A stretch of DNA of 35,790 nucleotides from an uncultured Christensenellaceae bacterium (GCA_944380275.1 CALWHB010000017.1:1-35790), one strand, 5' to 3'. Positions 1 to 8,176 are shown, counted from the stretch's first letter. Made by a program: numbers and translations. Notes: generated from the letters alone by a model not told the origin.

Positions 1-19
1 CGGCAACGTCAGAAATCAT
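1..19 (-). CDS. Possible 5' end of a divergent gene running off the left edge
   Basis: Six codons are visible on the minus strand, reading M-I-S-D-V-A, before the window ends. An AAAAAGAG purine tract lies just upstream of the ATG. A promoter-like pair, TTGCAT (62-67) and TACACT (40-45) with a 16 nt spacer, points at it. The M-I-S-D-V-A start is compatible with the first helix of a LacI-family DNA-binding domain, but six residues cannot establish a family. The same frame stays open upstream for about 26 codons without an ATG, so the true start could differ. Confidence 0.25.
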
Positions 20-103
20 ATACTCTTTTTCAATCTGAAAGTGTATCAAACGCGCGTGAATATGCAAATTTTTCGACGTAAACGATAAATTTTCAATCCT
101 TTA

Positions 104-132
104 TTGCACCTTGCTCTTTCCTTATGTATAAT
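104..132 (+). promoter_or_regulatory. Promoter of the four-helix membrane protein gene
   Basis: The -35 TTGCAC (104-109) and the -10 TATAAT (127-132) are separated by 17 nt. Transcription would start near 139, giving a leader of about 40 nt with a GGGAG ribosome site before the ATG at 179. Confidence 0.7.
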
Positions 133-178
133 AAAAATATCAGCGTGCGTTTCTTTACACGGATAAGGGAGAATTTTT

Positions 179-748
179 ATGACGGCGGAAAACAAGAAAA
201 AACTGATTCAGGCTATAATGATAACGGTTGCGGCAGGGTTAAACGTATGGGGATTGCTTACGCTCGCTCAAACGACGGGCGCAGACGTGGGGCTTGCATA
301 TATCAGCAATATTCCCAATCTGATAGCGAGATACGTCATCGTCGTAATTACGATGGCGGCGGGCATAATGCTTATGTCTGCGGCGGCAGGCACGTTCAAA
401 GGCAAAGTCAAAAACGTGTTTTCGGTAGCCGTATGCACTTACAGCACGATACTCACAATTCCCCTCTTTCTCGCCTTCATATTGTGTATACCTATAGCTA
501 CCGGCGCGACTTTTCCTGCGTTTATCGACGAAATGGTGAGAGATATCTGCCTGTCTTTCCAGGAAATATTCGGCACAGGCTGGCTGCAATATCTTATCTA
601 TGCACTCGGCACCGTAATGGGCGCGATATTCCTCGCCGTGCCTATCCTTTCAACCTATTTCACGGTAAAAGATATTGACCTCATCGCTCTGATTAAAAGC
701 AAAGCGGGCAAAAAAAACGATAAAGAAAGCTCTGAAAAAACCGAATAA
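179..748 (+). CDS. Hypothetical four-helix integral membrane protein
   Basis: This 189-residue protein has about four hydrophobic segments, at roughly residues 9-28, 50-72, 81-107 and 138-161. It ends in a lysine- and glutamate-rich hydrophilic tail (about residues 171-189) that is probably cytoplasmic. I do not recognise a family and see no catalytic motif. The ATG at 179 is chosen because AAGGGAG lies at the right spacing. A longer reading frame starting at 124 on this strand lies in another phase and begins inside the promoter, so it was set aside. The gene is apparently transcribed alone, with a hairpin terminator about 225 nt downstream. A small membrane protein beside an envelope-stress-type sigma operon is suggestive, but no functional link is shown. 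Confidence 0.75.
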   Translation: MTAENKKKLIQAIMITVAAGLNVWGLLTLAQTTGADVGLAYISNIPNLIARYVIVVITMAAGIMLMSAAAGTFKGKVKNVFSVAVCTYSTILTIPLFLAFILCIPIATGATFPAFIDEMVRDICLSFQEIFGTGWLQYLIYALGTVMGAIFLAVPILSTYFTVKDIDLIALIKSKAGKKNDKESSEKTE

Positions 749-1077
749 GCCGTTTGACCACGCATTTCAAACCGTCGAAAAGCACGTCAAAATAAAGTCT
801 TTTCAAGTAACGCGGCAAGGTTTTATGCGATTTTCAAGAGTGTGTCGCTGATATACGCGTAAAAGGCGCGCCTCAGGGCAGGTTCGTATTATTCTGTTCT
901 GGTATACCGTAAAAAGCCTTCTATGTTTAAAACATCGACTGTTCCGTTTCATAAAGTCATGTTTCATCGCGGATAAACGCGCCTTAAGAGGGCGCGTTTT
1001 TGTTCTCTCACGCGCAAAGTCCGCTCTAATATCGATTTTATCCATTTCCCACTACGCTTAAATGAGATGAATCTTCC
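749..1077. other. Intergenic stretch of about 330 nt before the sigma promoter
   Basis: This stretch holds one good hairpin terminator (975-1002) and otherwise no convincing coding sequence. A minus-strand frame at 803-1045 encodes an arginine-rich 80-residue peptide that looks like a chance opening. I see nothing else that is recognisable. Confidence 0.5.
975..1002 (+). terminator. Rho-independent terminator
   Basis: A 9 bp stem AAACGCGCC/GGCGCGTTT with a 7 nt loop is followed by a T-run. It would end the transcript of the gene at 179-748, although it lies more than 200 nt beyond that stop codon. Confidence 0.7.
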
Positions 1078-1106
1078 TTGACTTATAGCTTTTGATAATT
1101 TATCAT
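1078..1106 (+). promoter_or_regulatory. SigA-type promoter of the sigma/anti-sigma operon
   Basis: The -35 TTGACT (1078-1083) and the -10 TATCAT (1101-1106) have an exact 17 nt spacer. This is a housekeeping-type promoter. I did not find an obvious ECF-type GGAAC...CGTC promoter that would show autoregulation. Confidence 0.65.
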
Positions 1107-1162
1107 AAAATCATCGGATAAAGTTGGCAAAATCCGTTACAGAATTGTTATATAGGTGGAAG

Positions 1163-1696
1163 ATGTCAGACAAGACGCTTGAAAAAGCCGTGCTGAAACT
1201 CAAAAAGGGCGACAGCCGCGCGTTCGATTACATATACGATAAGACTTACAAAGTCGTGTTCTTCGTCGCTTTGAGGATTCTCGGCGACAGACACGCCGCG
1301 GAAGACGTCGTGCAGGAAACGTATATGAAAGCGGTGTCCAGCATCTGCTCTTACAATGCAGACAATTTTACGGCATGGATTACGACAATTGCCAGAAACT
1401 GCGCGCTGAACGAATACAACCGTTCAAAACGCACTACGGCAACGGATTTTGCGGCAGAAGGCGATTACCGCGAAGGGGCGTTTTCAATGCCCGATGAGGA
1501 CAGTTTCGGGCTTATTTCGGTCGCAAAACGACTGCTGGACGAAACGGATTACAAAATAGTCGTGATGTGCGCGATAGCGGGATACAGACGGCGCGAGGCG
1601 GCAAAAGTTCTCGGTCTGCCTATATCGACGGTATCTTACCGCCTCAAACAGTCGCTGAATACGCTCGCAAAACACGTCAAAGGAGGGACAAAATGA
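1163..1696 (+). CDS. ECF-family RNA polymerase sigma factor
   Basis: This 177-residue protein has the two-domain sigma-70 layout of extracytoplasmic-function sigma factors. Region 2 (about residues 17-90) contains AAEDVVQETYMKA and the -10-recognition stretch FTAWITTIARNCALNEYNR. Region 4 (about residues 118-172) ends in a helix-turn-helix, REAAKVLGLPISTVSYRLKQSL. It would direct polymerase to a dedicated promoter set when released by its partner. The ATG at 1163 is preferred because AGGTGG lies just before it; a TTG at 1124 in the same frame would add 13 residues but has no good ribosome site. The stop codon overlaps the start of the RsgI-like gene (ATGA), a classic sigma/anti-sigma coupling. 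Which signal activates it is not visible here. Confidence 0.93.
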   Translation: MSDKTLEKAVLKLKKGDSRAFDYIYDKTYKVVFFVALRILGDRHAAEDVVQETYMKAVSSICSYNADNFTAWITTIARNCALNEYNRSKRTTATDFAAEGDYREGAFSMPDEDSFGLISVAKRLLDETDYKIVVMCAIAGYRRREAAKVLGLPISTVSYRLKQSLNTLAKHVKGGTK

Positions 1697-2916
1697 GCAA
1701 AATATCCAAAGACTTGAAAAAAGACGCGGACAGACTGCTCCCCGACCAAAATCTGAAGGAAAACATCAGACAAAAACTCTTCCCCGCTCCGCCGCAAAAA
1801 ACGGCGAACCGCAAAAGAGGTTTTGCCTTTGCGATGTCTGCCGTAGCATGCGTACTCGTCATAGCTATCGCTCTTGCAGTGATTTTTTCTGTCCCTTCAA
1901 ACGACGCTCCTCCTATTACCGCAGGCAATATCTCAGACACTCTGTTTCTCATAGACATCAATCCTTCCTTTGAAATCGTGGCGGATAAGGACGGACTCGT
2001 TACTTCCGTTACCGGAGTAAACAGCGACGCACGAATAGTGCTGCTGGGCAAAAACTATATAGGAAAAACCGTATACGAAACGTGTGCAGACATTATAACG
2101 ACTTCCGTAAAAATGGGATACGTTACGACGACAAACAACCTGGTAAACATACTCGCATACAACGAGGACAATCAGATAAGCGGAGAATATCTTGAAAAAC
2201 TTACATCAAGCGTATCTCAGATAATCGCCGCAAGCGGAGGTACTCTCGTGACCGGCGACGGCGAAGAGGCAAAGCAAAAACTGATAGACGACATTATTGC
2301 CGCGTACGGCTCGACTACCGGACTGGACGAAAAAACCGTACTCGAACTTCACCGTATCCTCAAACAATACGACATAACAAAAGAACAAGAACTGGACAGA
2401 CTGGAAGAATTGTGGGAAGAAGAACTTGAAAAGCAGGGGTTCGACGACGACACGATGGAGGATATCATAGACAAATGGAAAGAGGAAAATCTGAAACCCC
2501 TCGGTGAAGAACTCGAAGAAGAACTGGAAAGCTATATCGACGTATACGAGATAAAACTCGTTTATGGCGGCATGTCTGAAAGAGATGCTGAAGAAAAAGC
2601 CGAAGAGGAAGAATACCGTCTTACCGAACTGGGAAGGACGGACAGACAAGCCCTCAGAAATTTTATAGACGAGTGGTGGGCAGACGCTACCGTGGAGTTT
2701 TACTCGATAATCGAAGAAAAACTGCGCTCTGACGGCAAAACCGACGACGAAATCAATCTGTTTGTACAAACGGTTGAAAACGCTCTGTCCGGAAAAGACT
2801 CTGAAGACCGCAAAGAACTTATTGCGGAACTGATAGAAGAATATTACGAAAATCTCATAGAACCTGAAGACGAGGACTTCTTTGAAGAATTTCTTGAAGA
2901 ACTGTTCGACGACTGA
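1693..2916 (+). CDS. RsgI-like transmembrane anti-sigma factor with acidic ectodomain
   Basis: This 407-residue protein has a basic cytoplasmic N-terminus (residues 1-43), one transmembrane helix (about 44-66) and a large outside part. Just outside the membrane is LFLIDINPSFEIVADKDG (about 84-101), the hallmark of the RsgI juxtamembrane domain, with the Asn90-Pro91 bond where RsgI proteins are reported to self-cleave. Residues about 211-407 are extremely rich in Glu and Asp and predicted helical; no carbohydrate-binding module or other sensor domain is recognisable. The ATG overlaps the sigma stop and has a perfect AGGAGGG site. By analogy it holds the sigma factor at the membrane until proteolysis frees it. 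RsgI normally partners SigI, so pairing with an ECF sigma is a noteworthy variation. Confidence 0.85.
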   Translation: MSKISKDLKKDADRLLPDQNLKENIRQKLFPAPPQKTANRKRGFAFAMSAVACVLVIAIALAVIFSVPSNDAPPITAGNISDTLFLIDINPSFEIVADKDGLVTSVTGVNSDARIVLLGKNYIGKTVYETCADIITTSVKMGYVTTTNNLVNILAYNEDNQISGEYLEKLTSSVSQIIAASGGTLVTGDGEEAKQKLIDDIIAAYGSTTGLDEKTVLELHRILKQYDITKEQELDRLEELWEEELEKQGFDDDTMEDIIDKWKEENLKPLGEELEEELESYIDVYEIKLVYGGMSERDAEEKAEEEEYRLTELGRTDRQALRNFIDEWWADATVEFYSIIEEKLRSDGKTDDEINLFVQTVENALSGKDSEDRKELIAELIEEYYENLIEPEDEDFFEEFLEELFDD

Positions 2917-2934
2917 CAGCTTGTACAAAATAAT

Positions 2935-3426
2935 ATGAAAAAGAACGACAATATAATACTACGCAGATTTGTCCCCTCGGATACAGAGGAGATATTGCAG
3001 TTATTCAGGCTCTCTGTAAGACTGCTTTGCAAAAACGACTATTCCCCTTCTCAAATCGCCGCCTGGGTTGCATGCGCGGACGGTACGCGCTGGCAAAAGG
3101 AATTTTCCTCAAGACACACGACGGTCGCAGTATGCGACGGCAAAATCGCAGGATTTTGTGACTGCGAAAGTAGCGGACACATTGACAGACTTTACGTCCT
3201 GCCGGGATACGAAAGACGCAGAATAGGTTCTCTTTTGCTTGAAGATGCAGAAAACTCTCACTCAAAATGCACCTCTTTTGTTGAATCGTCGCTCACCGCA
3301 CGACCGTTTTTTGAAAAACACGGCTATACGGTTTCAGAAGAACAAAAAGTGTTCAGAAACGGAGAATATCTGACAAATTTTAAGATGTATAAAAAACAGA
3401 CCGCGTGTAACGCGCGGATTGATTAA
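2935..3426 (+). CDS. GNAT-family N-acetyltransferase
   Basis: This 163-residue protein shows the GNAT fold: an N-terminal strand-helix (ILRRFVPSDTEEILQLF), a central HIDRLYVLPGYERRRIGSLLL (about 82-102) forming the acetyl-CoA-binding motif A, and a C-terminal ARPFFEKHGY motif (about 122-131). Such enzymes move an acetyl group from acetyl-CoA to an amine. The substrate cannot be read from the sequence. It begins 18 nt after the anti-sigma stop with no clear Shine-Dalgarno, so it may be read by coupling from the upstream gene. Its 3' end overlaps the convergent MmcQ/YjbR gene by 4 nt, and there is no hairpin terminator between them. Confidence 0.88.
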   Translation: MKKNDNIILRRFVPSDTEEILQLFRLSVRLLCKNDYSPSQIAAWVACADGTRWQKEFSSRHTTVAVCDGKIAGFCDCESSGHIDRLYVLPGYERRRIGSLLLEDAENSHSKCTSFVESSLTARPFFEKHGYTVSEEQKVFRNGEYLTNFKMYKKQTACNARID

Positions 3427-3797
3427 AGATTTTCTCTTTCTTCTTTAGTCAGTTTTGAATATGCGTGCGCGTACGACGCATCCGCAAATTTTTTTGTCAT
3501 ATCTTCGCCGACAAGCCTCAATGTCGCCGTACTCTTGTATTTTGCCTGCACGGGCGGACAATGCCAGCCCCTCTTTATTGCGTCGGGATATGCCTCTCTC
3601 AGAAATATTGCGTCGTCCGCAGTCGTCGAAAAAGTGAATTTTGCCTCGCCGTCCTGCACGAATATCTCTGCGAAAATATACCCGTTTCTCTTTTCTGAAG
3701 TCTTGAGTTTTACTACCGTATAATCCTCTCCGAAAGGAAAACACAGATAAGCTCCTTTCTTTTCAAGGCAGTATTCAAGAAGTTTTTCGCCCGTCAT
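3423..3797 (-). CDS. MmcQ/YjbR family protein
   Basis: This 124-residue protein matches the MmcQ/YjbR family in length and motifs: CFPFGEDYTVVKLK near the N-terminus, a central LREAYPDAIKRGWHCPP and the C-terminal basic SYAHAYSKLTKEERE. The family has a CyaY-like double-wing fold and is described as DNA-binding, but its cell role is poorly known. A GGGAG site precedes the ATG, and a SigA promoter (3896-3924) gives a leader of about 90 nt. It converges on the GNAT gene with a 4 nt overlap of the two stop codons, so antisense transcription between them is likely. Confidence 0.85.
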   Translation of the reverse strand: MTGEKLLEYCLEKKGAYLCFPFGEDYTVVKLKTSEKRNGYIFAEIFVQDGEAKFTFSTTADDAIFLREAYPDAIKRGWHCPPVQAKYKSTATLRLVGEDMTKKFADASYAHAYSKLTKEERENL

Positions 3798-3895
3798 ATT
3801 ATCTCCCGCAATCTTTATCCTTTTCTGAGGCGTTGAGGCAAGCAGGATATATTACTCTGAAAAACCGCTTTGCTTATCCTTATACGCCGACTATT

Positions 3896-3924
3896 ATTGT
3901 ATATTATGCAATACTTGCAGTCAA
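3896..3924 (-). promoter_or_regulatory. Promoter of the MmcQ/YjbR gene
   Basis: On the minus strand TTGACT (3919-3924) and TACAAT (3896-3901) are spaced 17 nt apart. Confidence 0.65.
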
Positions 3925-4026
3925 CCCCGATATTTTTCGGTTTTTTAAAATTTTTTCAAAAATATTTGGCAAAAATCTTATCATGATTGTTTTATAAACG
4001 AAGAATCTCAAAGGGAGGATACGACA

Positions 4027-5019
4027 ATGAAAAAGAAAATCGTTATTTGTATAATTCTGACACTCTGCATTGCCGTCGGAACCGTGCTTATTTCATGCGG
4101 AGTCGACAACGACCCTGCGACAAACGGAAAATACGGCACAAACGCCGAACTGGTTGCCATGAGCGCGACTTCGTCCGCTCTCATTTTGGACGAAATGCAG
4201 CAGAATACCGCTCTCGCAGCTGTGCTTTCCGGCGACAACGCCCTCGAAGGCAAGCCTTTGACTGACGAAGAGATAGAAGAAGTAAAAGCTCAGCTTGCAG
4301 TGCTTGAAAACTATATGGGTGAAAACGCTATTCAGATTGAGCAGAGCGCGCCTGCAGAAGACGACGAATACTACGGCGTATACGAAGTAAAAATGACTGT
4401 TTCTACAAAAAACCTTGAAGGCGAAACTCAGACTTATTCCATGTATTTCAATCTCACCGAAACCGCAAACCAGAACAAAGTGGACAAGGACGGACACGAA
4501 GACGAAAGCAGGTGGGAATACGAAACCCAGCAGGAATTTGCCCTTGAAGGCATTGTGATTTCAGGCGAAAACGTATACGAAATGACAGGTAAAAAAGAAA
4601 TAGAAACCGAAACCGAAGGCAGTAAAACAGAAAGCGAAACCTCTTACGAAATGACTGTCCGCGGCGAAAACGGCGAATATATAGTATTTGAACAGTCCTA
4701 TGAGGAAGAAGAAGGCGAAACCGAGCAGAAATACGAATATAAAATTTACGACAACCGCCAGCTTGTAAAGCGTTTTGAAATAGAATACGAAAACGAAAAC
4801 GGCAAGCAGGAAGTCGAAATGAAGAGCTATGAAAACGGTCAGGTCTTCCAGTGCAAATACGAAAAGAAAACAAGAAACGGCAAGGATTACATTGAGGCGG
4901 AAGTCATGAAGGACGGCAGGATGATTGAAGTATTCATAACCGTTGCCGGCTCCGGAACGGAAGAAGACCCGTTCAGACACGAGTACACTTACGGCGAATA
5001 CGAAGATTTCGACGACTGA
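4027..5019 (+). CDS. Acidic surface lipoprotein of unknown function
   Basis: This 330-residue protein starts with a signal peptide and lipobox, LISC with Cys24 as the lipidated residue, so it is anchored outside the cell membrane. The mature part is rich in Glu, Tyr, Lys and Thr. From about residue 110 it shows alternating short strands such as YEVKMTVSTKN, YEMTVRGENGEYIVFEQ and YEYKIYDNRQLVKRFEIEYENENG, which suggests a repetitive beta-sheet fold. I do not recognise a family. AAGGGAGG precedes the ATG at good spacing. A hairpin terminator follows within 20 nt. No clear promoter could be fixed upstream: TTGGCA (3966) and TATAAA (3993) are 21 nt apart, which is too far. Confidence 0.8.
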   Translation: MKKKIVICIILTLCIAVGTVLISCGVDNDPATNGKYGTNAELVAMSATSSALILDEMQQNTALAAVLSGDNALEGKPLTDEEIEEVKAQLAVLENYMGENAIQIEQSAPAEDDEYYGVYEVKMTVSTKNLEGETQTYSMYFNLTETANQNKVDKDGHEDESRWEYETQQEFALEGIVISGENVYEMTGKKEIETETEGSKTESETSYEMTVRGENGEYIVFEQSYEEEEGETEQKYEYKIYDNRQLVKRFEIEYENENGKQEVEMKSYENGQVFQCKYEKKTRNGKDYIEAEVMKDGRMIEVFITVAGSGTEEDPFRHEYTYGEYEDFDD

Positions 5020-5038
5020 GAGTTAATATTAACAAACA

Positions 5039-5076
5039 AAAACCTGCAATCATTACGGATGCAGGTTTTTTATTTT
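5039..5076. terminator. Bidirectional terminator between convergent genes
   Basis: The stem AAACCTGCA/TGCAGGTTT is flanked by A-run and T-run, so it can end both the lipoprotein gene (plus) and the EEP lipoprotein gene (minus). Confidence 0.85.
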
Positions 5077-5087
5077 TACTCGGATAA

Positions 5088-6041
5088 TCAAAGCGTAAAG
5101 TCTGCAAATATCATATAATGGTCGCTCATCTGTTCAAACACGTTGTTATCCAATATAAAGAATTTTTCCGCATTTGCTCCCCCTTTCAGGAAAATATGGT
5201 CCCAGGTGGGCGCAAATTTTTTGTTTTCGTCAGAATTCAAAATGCAGAGCCCTTCTTTGTATTTTACGTCCGTGAGTTCCGCGGCAAGTTTTGCATAAAT
5301 CTGCTCTGCCGCGTACACTCCCTGCACCTTGCCTGAGTTGTCCTCAACGTCGCCCCTCTCCATGCTGTTGTAGTCCCCGCACGCTATCACGTTGCAAGCA
5401 TATCTGTCGTAAAGCTCGTTTATTTTTGAAAGCAATTCGTCAGCCTGCTTGTTCATTATCTCAAGTTCTTTTTCTTCTTTACCGTTTCTTATAAGGTCAA
5501 GGTGCGTGCTGGTAACTATGACGTACTTACCCGTCGACTTGACTGTAAAAAGTCCCCACGTTACGGCGCGGCAGCCGTTTTCGTCGCCTACAGAGTAGGC
5601 TGTATATCCGCTTTCTATGAGTAGCAACGTGTCCGTGTTGTAGACAATAGGGGTTTTATTCTTGTTGAGCACGTCTATTTTCGGCTCTAAAATAACGTAC
5701 TCGTCGCCCATATTTTCGCCTAATACCTTATACCAGTCGCTGCTCATCTCCTGGGCAGCTATTACGTCCGGCTTTACCTCGTCTAATACTTTAAGAAAAG
5801 TCTTGGCGCGTGGCGGAACGGGAGTTCCTCCCCAGCTTTCCATATGTACAAGCATATTGAAAGACGCGACTCTGACATCAGAACCCTGCGCCCTTGAAAA
5901 ATCGTATGACGCTAAAGCCTCTTCAAGCCCTTCGGGATAAGCGTATCCGCTGAGGTCGGTATTGACGCAGGCGACCAGAACAGTCGCCACAATGACGACC
6001 AAAAGCAGAACAGCAATGATTTCTGCACTTTTTCTCTTCAT
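5088..6041 (-). CDS. Secreted endonuclease/exonuclease/phosphatase-fold lipoprotein
   Basis: This 317-residue protein opens with a signal peptide and lipobox (LVAC, Cys25), placing the enzyme on the outer face of the membrane. The remainder is the EEP fold: VASFNM (metal-binding Asn), AAQEM (metal-binding Glu), STHLD, CGDYNS, PTWDHIF and a terminal SDHYM with the catalytic Asp-His pair. The family cleaves phosphodiester or phosphomonoester bonds in nucleic acids, inositol phosphates or sphingolipids; the substrate cannot be chosen here. The inner ATG at 6041 is used because AGGAGG lies directly before it and yields the signal peptide. An ATG six codons upstream would put the ribosome site inside the gene. 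Confidence 0.88.
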   Translation of the reverse strand: MKRKSAEIIAVLLLVVIVATVLVACVNTDLSGYAYPEGLEEALASYDFSRAQGSDVRVASFNMLVHMESWGGTPVPPRAKTFLKVLDEVKPDVIAAQEMSSDWYKVLGENMGDEYVILEPKIDVLNKNKTPIVYNTDTLLLIESGYTAYSVGDENGCRAVTWGLFTVKSTGKYVIVTSTHLDLIRNGKEEKELEIMNKQADELLSKINELYDRYACNVIACGDYNSMERGDVEDNSGKVQGVYAAEQIYAKLAAELTDVKYKEGLCILNSDENKKFAPTWDHIFLKGGANAEKFFILDNNVFEQMSDHYMIFADFTL

Positions 6042-6115
6042 ATCTTCCTCCTCGTACATTTACGTATACTGCAAATCCGATTATTTCCGCAGCACAATTA
6101 TCAAACTGTATTATA

Positions 6116-6148
6116 TAAAAAAGCGGACGAGTGCGCCCGCTTTTTTAT
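6116..6148. terminator. Terminator after the GPH symporter gene
   Basis: AAAAAGCGG/CCGCTTTTT-type arms surround a short loop with T-runs on both strands. It serves the minus-strand gene ending at 6168. Confidence 0.8.
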
Positions 6149-6167
6149 ATTAACGATTATGTCCTTT

Positions 6168-7868
6168 TCAGAATTTCAGGTCGCTCGGATTATCCCCGTT
6201 GTCTGTTTTTTCCTGCGACTTATCAATGTCGCTTTCTTCTGCACTTTCGCCTTCGACAATTTCAAAACCGCCGTTTGCCTCATCCTGAGAAACGGCTCCT
6301 TCGGCAACAGTTGCGACAACGGCGTCGCCGTCTATATTATCGTTATGCTGCTGCGCGCTGAGTTCTTTGAGCTGCTCTACTATCTTTGCATGCTCCTTCT
6401 TGCTGAGCGGATAGAATATCATAGCTATTGCCATCAGAGCCGCGGATATCGCAGATACCCACAAAGCAAGGTTGAAGTAATCTGTCGCAATCTTCATAAG
6501 GTCATCCGAAACGGTCGTTACGTTGAAATAATTGCTGGGCTGATAACCCATATTCTTCTTTACGAGAGCGATGACGACGTATCCGATGTTGGTGAACACG
6601 AGAACGAGCGTATAAGCAAACATCTGAATAAATCCTTCAAGTCTTTTGCCCGTTTTAAGCTGCTGATAGTCAGAAATCTCTGAGAGCATCAGCGGCTGCA
6701 AAGACGCGATAGCGTTGAACAAAGCAATAAATCTGAGTACGGTAAGAAGTACCGCGCTGAGTGCGCCCTGCGCTATGTTTTCAACGCCTATGATACCCAG
6801 AACAGCATAACCGAGCGCGTTGCACGTCATCCAGAATATCAATATCGTCTTATTGTTGAACTTTCTCGTCATAAACGGCAGCAGTATCATATTGGGCGTT
6901 ACCGCAAAGCCTGTTATCAGCGTGAGAGAACCGAATATCGCCTGACCTGTAGGAATATCGGTAGCATAACGCAATTTTCCCAGGATTGCAGCGTCGACTT
7001 CAATGGTCGTACGCATACAGCCGAGTATAAGAGCGAGAGTAAAAATGAGAAGGGGCTTGTTTTTCATAATCTGGCTAAGTCCGTCGATAAGCCCGACTTT
7101 CTCTTTGTTCTCGTTGGTGACGATGATTCTCTCTTTGACCTTGAAAAGAAGGAGAACGAAAGCAAAACCGACCAATGAATATATAACGCCTATGTAACGG
7201 AACGCCATATACTCAACGCCCTGATTGTTGAAGTAACCTCTGAGCGCGTTGCCGAGTACGTTCATGATTGTCGGAGAGAAACCTATAACAAGTCCGATAG
7301 GCGACCAAATATCCGTTCTTTCCTGCTGATTGGGAGTAACGACGCCCGGCATCATATAGAACGTATTCTGGAAAAGGTTCCAGATAATAAGCGTGGGAGT
7401 ACATATACAATATGCGTAAATTATTTTGGGAAGAGCGTTGAATTCCTGCTCTCTAATCAAATCAGGCGACCATGTAGACGCGATTGCAAACGCCGCGAAA
7501 ACAGGTGCCATAAGCAGTATAAAAGGTTTGTATTTGCCCCATCTCGTCTGAGTGTTCTGCAACATCTTGCCGAAGATAGGCTGAATAATCAAACCGAGAA
7601 CGCTTGCAAAAAGGCAGATAAGCGGACCGTGAAGAACGTCGATACCGAAAAGCTCTGAAATCTGCGTTGCAGTAATCATACCGGAAACGACGGTTACCAG
7701 AGTGCTTACGCCGAACGCACTTCCTCCGAAACACAGAATCTCTTTGAGATTCATATACCTTCCCTTAGGAGGCGTTGACCAGAAAGTCTTGAGTTTGTCG
7801 ATTAAACTCGACGCCGTTTCTTTAAACGATTTTTTTGTGCCGTTATTGCCGGTCTGATTATCGCTCAT
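6168..7868 (-). CDS. GPH-family (MFS) sugar:cation symporter with acidic tail
   Basis: This 566-residue, roughly 12-helix protein belongs to the glycoside-pentoside-hexuronide:cation symporter family. The loop motif RWGKYKPFI near residue 112 and the NPDPxxG-like region support this. Members import sugars or glycosides with Na+ or H+. It is longer than the usual 450-500 residues because of a polar N-terminal extension of about 40 residues and an acidic C-terminal tail (about residues 510-566) rich in Glu, Asp, Ser and Gly, probably cytoplasmic. AGGGGA precedes the ATG, and a near-consensus promoter lies at 7900-7928. It is apparently a single-gene transcript. The substrate is unknown. Confidence 0.9.
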   Translation of the reverse strand: MSDNQTGNNGTKKSFKETASSLIDKLKTFWSTPPKGRYMNLKEILCFGGSAFGVSTLVTVVSGMITATQISELFGIDVLHGPLICLFASVLGLIIQPIFGKMLQNTQTRWGKYKPFILLMAPVFAAFAIASTWSPDLIREQEFNALPKIIYAYCICTPTLIIWNLFQNTFYMMPGVVTPNQQERTDIWSPIGLVIGFSPTIMNVLGNALRGYFNNQGVEYMAFRYIGVIYSLVGFAFVLLLFKVKERIIVTNENKEKVGLIDGLSQIMKNKPLLIFTLALILGCMRTTIEVDAAILGKLRYATDIPTGQAIFGSLTLITGFAVTPNMILLPFMTRKFNNKTILIFWMTCNALGYAVLGIIGVENIAQGALSAVLLTVLRFIALFNAIASLQPLMLSEISDYQQLKTGKRLEGFIQMFAYTLVLVFTNIGYVVIALVKKNMGYQPSNYFNVTTVSDDLMKIATDYFNLALWVSAISAALMAIAMIFYPLSKKEHAKIVEQLKELSAQQHNDNIDGDAVVATVAEGAVSQDEANGGFEIVEGESAEESDIDKSQEKTDNGDNPSDLKF

Positions 7869-7899
7869 AATATATTCCCCTGAATTTATTTATAAAAAT

Positions 7900-7928
7900 A
7901 TTATAGCAAATCAAACATTTATAGTCAA
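7900..7928 (-). promoter_or_regulatory. Promoter of the GPH symporter gene
   Basis: On the minus strand TTGACT (7923-7928) and TATAAT (7900-7905) have a 17 nt spacer. Confidence 0.8.
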
Positions 7929-8176
7929 ATTTTTTAACATTATTTTACCAATATGTGCCAAGTTGCAATTTTCAATAAAAAACCGTAATATCAGAACCTT
8001 AAAACGCGAAAAAACAGAATTTATATTGCAAATAACGGACTGCGTTTTTTCATCCGGACAGAAAATAGATTTAGCAAACACATAAAAGCAAACACGCCGA
8101 ATTATTTGAATCTACGTCTGAAAAAAGGCTTTTTATCCTCCTTCGCAATGACTGAAAATACGTTTTTTTCTGATTT
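7929..8176. other. AT-rich intergenic stretch without a recognisable gene
   Basis: Between the GPH promoter and the MATE terminator I find only AT-rich sequence with poly-A and poly-T runs. The minus-strand frame at 8071-8337 overlaps the MATE 3' end and has no family signal. Confidence 0.5.

Noticed and set aside
124-678. 184-codon plus-strand frame overlapping the four-helix protein gene
   Set aside because: It starts inside the promoter -10 region, has no ribosome site and a basic, non-protein-like composition; it is a shadow of the gene at 179-748.
803-1045. 80-codon minus-strand frame between the membrane protein and sigma genes
   Set aside because: Arginine-rich composition, no family signal, and it overlaps a plus-strand terminator; most likely a chance opening.
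2890-2935. Leaderless promoter for the GNAT gene, which also lacks a Shine-Dalgarno
   Set aside because: TACAAA lies near the start codon but there is no -35 box at 16-18 nt. Coupling to the upstream anti-sigma gene is the simpler explanation.
3966-3998. TTGGCA and TATAAA as promoter of the acidic lipoprotein
   Set aside because: The spacer is 21 nt, outside the workable range, and no better pair could be fixed.
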